The notes beneath the pieces were generated by a model. That model made no database searches. It was not told the DNA's origin and saw nothing but the letters and a program-made list of their open reading frames with translations. Position numbers and translations under genes: made by a program. Below are positions 11,975 to 15,871 of a DNA stretch of 15,871 nt, piece by piece (position 1 is the first letter of the stretch; the number at the start of each line of letters is the position of its first letter). This DNA comes from JAFDWI01 sp964449375 (GTDB taxonomy: Bacteria > Actinomycetota > Acidimicrobiia > Acidimicrobiales > Iamiaceae). The stretch covers positions 1 through 15,871 of the forward strand of contig CAYVAS010000063.1 in assembly GCA_964449375.1 (NCBI GenBank), given 5' to 3'.

Positions 11975-14664
11975 CCACGGTCCTCATCGACGGCAACTCG
12001 CTCGTCTACCGGGCGTTCTTCGCGCTGCCCACCGACCTGGCGACCTCGTCGGGTCAGGTCACCAACGCGGTCTACGGGTTCACCTCGATGCTGGTGAACC
12101 TGCTGCGCGACCACCGACCCGACCGCATCGCGGTGGCCTTCGACACCGCGGCGCCCACCTACCGGCACCGCATCGTGGAGTCCTACAAGGCCCAACGTGA
12201 CGAGACCCCCGAGCTCCTCGTCGGCCAGTTCGACCTGGTCACCCAGGTGCTCGACGTGCTCGGCATCCGCCGGATCGCGGTGGACGGCTACGAAGCCGAC
12301 GACGTGATCGCCACGCTGGCCACCCGGGCGGCGGACGCCGGCGAGCAGGTGATCGTGGTGACCGGTGACCGCGACGCCTACCAGCTCGTGTCCGACCCGC
12401 TCATCCAGGTGCTCTACAACAAGCGGGGCGTGTCCGACTACGTCCTCTACGACGAGGCCGGCATCGTGGAACGCACCGGCGTGACGCCGGGTCAGTACGT
12501 CGACTATGCCGCACTCCGAGGCGATCCCTCGGACAACCTGCCGGGTGTCCCGGGAGTGGGGGAGAAGACGGCGGCCAGGTTGATCACCTCCTACGGCGAC
12601 GTGGACGGTGTGCTCGACAACATCGAGGCCCAGACTCCCAAGCTCCGCGAGAACCTGGCTGCCAACGCGGACCGGGTCCGCACCAACGTGGAGTTGATGC
12701 GTCTGGACCGCGATGCGCCGGTCGGCTGTGAGCTCGACGACCTGGTCGCCGACCGGGACCGGGACGCCGCCGAGATCCGTCGGCTGTTCGATTTCCTGGA
12801 GTTCCGGGGAATGTTCGACCGCTTCGCCGAGGTGCTGGACCTCGAAGCCGGATCGGTGGGGGAGCCCGAGGCGGTGGCGACCCGTCGGGCCAGCGACGTG
12901 GCCGTGCCCGTGGACACCGCGGGGCTCGTCGAGGCCTTGGAAGGGCTCGGTGCGCTGCCGATGCGGCTGGTGGTGGGCACCTGGGAACCCGGAGGAGAGG
13001 AGCTGCGCGCGCTGCTGGTGGGCGGGGTGGTCGACGACGAGTCGATGACCGTGGTGGTGGTGCGCGCCCCGCTGCTCGAGGACGCCGCGGCGCGTGCCTC
13101 GCTGGCCGGGACCCTCGGCGCCGGACCGGTCGCCGGCCACGGGGTCCAGCGGCTGCTGCGGTGGCTGCTCGGCATCGGAATCGACGGGGTCGACCTGCGC
13201 TTCGACACGATGCTGGCCGCCTACCTGCTGAACCCGGCGGCCGCCGAGTACACCGTGGGCGAAGTCGTGTCCCACGTCCTGGGGCGCAGCCTGCCCGATC
13301 ACCCGACCTCGGACGACGCTCAGGGCCAGTTCGACCTGGAGGATCCGACCACCACGGTCGACACCTTCGACGACGCCGTCGCCGAGATCGAGGCCGTCGC
13401 CGAACTCGTCGAGTCCCTCGGTGAGCACCTCGAGGCCCAGGGCATGCTCTCGCTGCTCACCGACATCGAGGTGCCGCTGGTGAGCGTGCTCGCCCGGATG
13501 GAACACGTCGGTGTGGGCATCGACGTGGACGCGCTCGAAGCGCTGGGAGCGGACCTCACCCGCCGCGCCGCGCTCCTGACCGAACAGATCCACGCCCACG
13601 CGGGACGGCCCTTCAACGTCAACTCCACCAAGCAGCTCCGCGAGGTGCTCTTCGACGAGCTGGGACTGACCCCCCAGAAGAAGACCAAGACCGGGTACTC
13701 CACCGACGCCGCGACGCTCGAGAAGCTCCGGGGCGAACACGACATCGTCGAGGCGCTGCTGACCTACCGGGAGGTGGAGAAGCTCCGTTCCACCTACGCG
13801 GAGGGGTTGCGGGCCGAGGTGGCCGCAGACGGTCGGATCCACGCCACGTTCAACCAGACCGTGGCGCGCACCGGCCGGCTCAGCTCGGACCGCCCGAACC
13901 TGCACAACATCCCGATCCGCACCGACGAGGGTCGGGCCTTCCGACGGGTGTTCATCCCACGGGAGGGCACCGAGCTGCTGGTCGCCGACTACAACCAGGT
14001 CGAGCTGCGCTGCATCGCCCACCTCAGCGGCGACCCGGGACTGATCGAGGCCTTCGCCCGCGGAGACGACATCCACACCGCGACCGCGGCGCGGGTGTTC
14101 GGTGTGGAACCGGCGGCGGTCACCCACGCTCAGCGGGACCGGGCCAAGATGATCTCCTACGGGCTGGCCTACGGCATGGAGGCCTACGGGCTCGCCCAAC
14201 GCCTCGGGGTCGAGGTGGCCGAGGCGCGTCTGATCCTGGACGCGTACTTCGAGGCGTTTCCGTCGGTGAAGTCCTACATGGAGGCCACCGTGGCCGAAGC
14301 CCGGGACCGCGGCTACACGGTGACCCTGTTCGGTCGTCGGCGACCGATCCCGGAGTTGGCGTCGTCGAATGCCCGGTTGCGGGCCGCGGGGGAGCGGCAG
14401 GCGATGAACGCGGGCATCCAGGGACTGGCCGCGGACATCTTCAAGATCGCCCTGGTCCGCCTGGACGAACGGTTGCGGGCCGCAGCGCACGAGGCGACCC
14501 TGATCCTGCAGGTGCACGACGAGGTGATCCTGGAGGTGCCCCCGGCCGAGCGCGACACGGTCGCCGAGCTCACCCGTTCGGTGATGGTCGGCGCCGCGGA
14601 ACTGGCGGTGCCCCTGGAGGTCAACCTCGCCTTCGGCGACAACTGGGCCGATGCCAAGGGGTGA
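11971..14664 (+). CDS. polA: DNA polymerase I PolA
   Basis: Pol I fills gaps and removes RNA primers in lagging-strand synthesis and excision repair. The protein has 897 residues. The 5' nuclease domain (1-~290) has LIDGNSLVYRAFFALP, GYEADDVIATLA, VTGDRDAYQLV and GDPSDNLPGVPGVGEKTA. The middle domain (~310-510) keeps FDTMLAAYLLNP but lacks the DxE, NxxxD and YxxxD residues of a proofreading 3'-5' exonuclease. The polymerase domain has motif A with D673 in VADYNQVELR, motif B with K726 and Y730 in AKMISYGLAYGM, and motif C with D850 in QVHDEV. Y730 is where E. coli has F762, as in mycobacterial Pol I. The ATG at 11971 overlaps the upstream stop (ATGA). Confidence 0.97.
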   Translation: MTTVLIDGNSLVYRAFFALPTDLATSSGQVTNAVYGFTSMLVNLLRDHRPDRIAVAFDTAAPTYRHRIVESYKAQRDETPELLVGQFDLVTQVLDVLGIRRIAVDGYEADDVIATLATRAADAGEQVIVVTGDRDAYQLVSDPLIQVLYNKRGVSDYVLYDEAGIVERTGVTPGQYVDYAALRGDPSDNLPGVPGVGEKTAARLITSYGDVDGVLDNIEAQTPKLRENLAANADRVRTNVELMRLDRDAPVGCELDDLVADRDRDAAEIRRLFDFLEFRGMFDRFAEVLDLEAGSVGEPEAVATRRASDVAVPVDTAGLVEALEGLGALPMRLVVGTWEPGGEELRALLVGGVVDDESMTVVVVRAPLLEDAAARASLAGTLGAGPVAGHGVQRLLRWLLGIGIDGVDLRFDTMLAAYLLNPAAAEYTVGEVVSHVLGRSLPDHPTSDDAQGQFDLEDPTTTVDTFDDAVAEIEAVAELVESLGEHLEAQGMLSLLTDIEVPLVSVLARMEHVGVGIDVDALEALGADLTRRAALLTEQIHAHAGRPFNVNSTKQLREVLFDELGLTPQKKTKTGYSTDAATLEKLRGEHDIVEALLTYREVEKLRSTYAEGLRAEVAADGRIHATFNQTVARTGRLSSDRPNLHNIPIRTDEGRAFRRVFIPREGTELLVADYNQVELRCIAHLSGDPGLIEAFARGDDIHTATAARVFGVEPAAVTHAQRDRAKMISYGLAYGMEAYGLAQRLGVEVAEARLILDAYFEAFPSVKSYMEATVAEARDRGYTVTLFGRRRPIPELASSNARLRAAGERQAMNAGIQGLAADIFKIALVRLDERLRAAAHEATLILQVHDEVILEVPPAERDTVAELTRSVMVGAAELAVPLEVNLAFGDNWADAKG

Positions 14665-14665
14665 A

Positions 14666-15424
14666 ATGGACGCCGGGCCGGGCGGGGACCACTGGTTCGA
14701 GAGCGCCGCCGAGCATCTGGGTTCGGCGTACCTGCGCTACTCGTTCACCAGAGGCACCGCCGCCGAGGTGGACTTCCTGTTCGCCGAGCTGGGCCTCGAA
14801 CCGGGCATGCGGGTGCTGGACGTGGGCTGTGGTCCCGGTCGTCACGCGCTGGCCCTGGCCGAGGCGGGCATGCACGTGACCGGGATCGACATCTCGCAGC
14901 GCTTCGTGGACCTGGCCACCACCGCCGCCGCCGAGCGGGACCTCGACGCCGAGTTCATCCGAGCCGACGCTCGCACCGTGAGCTTCGCCGAACCCTTCGA
15001 TGCGGCGATCTCGCTGTGTCAGGGAGCCTTCGGGTTGCAGGGGTCCACGGGTGGGGTGCGGTGGTCGGCGGTCGACGAGGACGCGCTGGTGCTGGGCCGG
15101 ATCGCGGCGGCTCTGCGCCGGGGAGGCCGGGTGGCGTTGAGCGCGTTCTCGTCGTATTTCCAGGTGCGCTTCCTGGAGGACACCGACACCTTCGACGCCG
15201 CCACCGCGGTCAACCACGAGCGCACCGAGCTGCGCAGTCCCGAGGGCGAGGTGATCTCCCACGACCTGTGGACGACCTGTTTCACCCCCCGGGAGCTGCG
15301 CCTGATGGCGTCCATCGCCGGCCTCGACGTCGAGGCGGTGTACTCGGTGGCGCCGGGGGACTACGCCCGCCGTGCGCCGACGATCACCTCACCGGAGTTT
15401 CTGCTCGTCGCCTCGAAATCGTGA
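14666..15424 (+). CDS. Class I SAM-dependent methyltransferase
   Basis: The 252-residue product is a Rossmann-fold methyltransferase. Motif I is VLDVGCGPGRHALALA at residues 50-65, and the acidic residue that holds the SAM ribose is D75 in VTGIDIS. Later come EFIRADARTVSF and FDAAISLCQGAFGL, where the substrate-facing motif would lie, and a C-terminal FTPRELRLMASIAGLDVEAVYS and SPEFLLVASKS typical of small-molecule methyltransferases. The substrate cannot be told from sequence. The ATG at 14666 lies one base after the polA stop, with AAGGGG 4 nt before it inside the polA end. An in-frame ATG at 14651 overlapping polA is the alternative. A methyltransferase between polA and rpsA recurs, to my knowledge, in other actinobacteria. 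Confidence 0.88.
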   Translation: MDAGPGGDHWFESAAEHLGSAYLRYSFTRGTAAEVDFLFAELGLEPGMRVLDVGCGPGRHALALAEAGMHVTGIDISQRFVDLATTAAAERDLDAEFIRADARTVSFAEPFDAAISLCQGAFGLQGSTGGVRWSAVDEDALVLGRIAAALRRGGRVALSAFSSYFQVRFLEDTDTFDAATAVNHERTELRSPEGEVISHDLWTTCFTPRELRLMASIAGLDVEAVYSVAPGDYARRAPTITSPEFLLVASKS

Positions 15425-15441
15425 TGTTCCCATGCCTCTGG

Positions 15442-15447
15442 TAGCGT
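15442..15447 (+). promoter_or_regulatory. Putative -10 element (TAGCGT) of rpsA
   Basis: TAGCGT lies in the 87-bp gap after the methyltransferase gene. It is 64 nt before the TTG start of rpsA, so, unlike most promoters here, it would give a real 5' leader of roughly 55-60 nt. No convincing -35 is visible. Confidence 0.4.
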
Positions 15448-15455
15448 TGGCGTAC

Positions 15456-15475
15456 TCGCGCCCTGTGGGCGACGA
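15456..15475 (+). promoter_or_regulatory. Hairpin in the rpsA leader
   Basis: TCGCGCCC (15456-15463) pairs with GGGCGACGA (15467-15475) around a TGT loop, giving eight base pairs with one bulged A. No T-run follows, so it is not an intrinsic terminator. It lies between the putative -10 and the rpsA start, where it could serve S1 autoregulation or mRNA stability. This is inference from position. Confidence 0.4.
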
Positions 15476-15511
15476 GTTCCATCTGCCCCCATCCGATCGA
15501 AGAGTTCTCCC

Positions 15512-15871
15512 TTGACCGACACCGCGACCTCCCCCATCGAGACCTCCCTCGATGACTACACCCCCCGACAGATCATCGCCAACGACCTCGACGTGCCCTT
15601 CGAGGAGGCGGTCGGCGCCACCATGGTGGACGTCGAGGACGGCCAGATGGTCGAGGGTCGGGTCGTCCGGATCGACCGCGACGAGGTGATGGTCGACATC
15701 GGCTACAAGTCCGAGGGTGTGGTCCCGTCCCGTGAGCTGTCGATCCGCAACGACGTGGACCCTCACGAGGTCGTGTCCCTGGGCGAGACGCTCGAGGCCC
15801 TGGTGCTCCAGAAGGAGGACAAGGACGGTCGCCTCCTCCTGTCCAAGAAGCGCGCCCAGTACGAACGGGCC
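15512..15871 (+). CDS. rpsA: 30S ribosomal protein S1 RpsA (3' partial)
   Basis: S1 binds mRNA and helps its loading on the 30S subunit. The first 120 codons are present and the gene runs off the right edge in phase. After an acidic N-terminal extension with DDYTPRQIIANDLD, the first S1 (OB-fold) domain starts VDVEDGQMVEGRVVRIDRDEVMVDIGYKSEGVVPSREL. It continues with LGETLEALVLQKEDKDGRLLLSKKRAQYERA, the typical end of the first repeat of RpsA. The TTG at 15512 is taken as start because it gives the usual short leader (TDTATSPIE) and the next in-frame ATG lies inside the conserved part. A weak GAAGAG stands 7 nt before it. The gene follows polA and the methyltransferase, the order polA-rpsA known from M. 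tuberculosis. Confidence 0.95.
   Translation, partial: MTDTATSPIETSLDDYTPRQIIANDLDVPFEEAVGATMVDVEDGQMVEGRVVRIDRDEVMVDIGYKSEGVVPSRELSIRNDVDPHEVVSLGETLEALVLQKEDKDGRLLLSKKRAQYERA

Noticed and set aside
11884..14517. Very long open frame on the minus strand opposite polA
   Set aside because: It is a GC-rich mirror frame of polA. Its predicted product is low-complexity and rich in His, Gly, Val and Arg with no recognisable domain, whereas the plus strand has all polymerase motifs.

Overview
This window is high-GC bacterial chromosome with dense, short-spaced genes and frequent GTG/TTG starts. Gene order and protein style point to an actinomycete, most likely the Acidimicrobiia or a close lineage. 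The order hisF-hisI ... trpE-trpC-trpB-trpA ... pdtaR ... polA ... rpsA also occurs in Mycobacterium tuberculosis. The content here differs by having a dedicated trpF, an inverted beta-lactamase-family gene inside the trp block, and an ArgA-like gene before polA. No phage, insertion sequence, CRISPR array or obvious island is visible.

Layout. Positions 1-2506 (+) hold the 3' part of hisF, then hisI and trpE, packed with overlaps. Positions 2516-3670 (-) hold a serine beta-lactamase/EstB-type gene that interrupts the trp genes. Positions 3727-7493 (+) hold a second trp transcription unit: a small ABM-fold monooxygenase-like gene, then trpC, trpF, trpB and trpA, most of them overlapping at start/stop codons. 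trpG and trpD are absent and must lie elsewhere. Positions 7490-8628 (-) hold a lipoprotein and a dienelactone-hydrolase-fold protein that lacks its catalytic residues. Positions 8655-9134 (+) hold a Bcp-type peroxiredoxin, followed by a possible small membrane protein (-) and tRNA-Leu(CAA). A secreted DUF3105-like protein (-) follows. Positions 9968-14664 (+) form a chain of four overlapping genes: a 97-aa charged helical protein, a PdtaR-like ANTAR response regulator, an ArgA-like N-acetylglutamate synthase and DNA polymerase I. A class I methyltransferase follows directly. After an 87-bp gap with a promoter and a hairpin, the first 120 codons of rpsA run off the end.

The most consistent non-coding signal is a TAnnnT hexamer placed 6-8 nt upstream of a start codon. 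It precedes most genes that are not translationally coupled to an upstream gene. It is the expected signature of leaderless transcripts, and in several cases it decides the start codon. Two divergent genes (8628- and 8655+) have overlapping -10 hexamers. Two of the hexamers contain the stop codon of the preceding gene. I found no convincing intrinsic terminator.

Functionally the window is mostly housekeeping: histidine and tryptophan synthesis, oxidative defence, DNA repair and translation. The points most worth a second look are the split trp operon with a possible operator, the catalytically empty hydrolase, the shrunken-kinase-domain ArgA-like protein and the promoter architecture. I did not find evidence for a wholly new multi-gene system.
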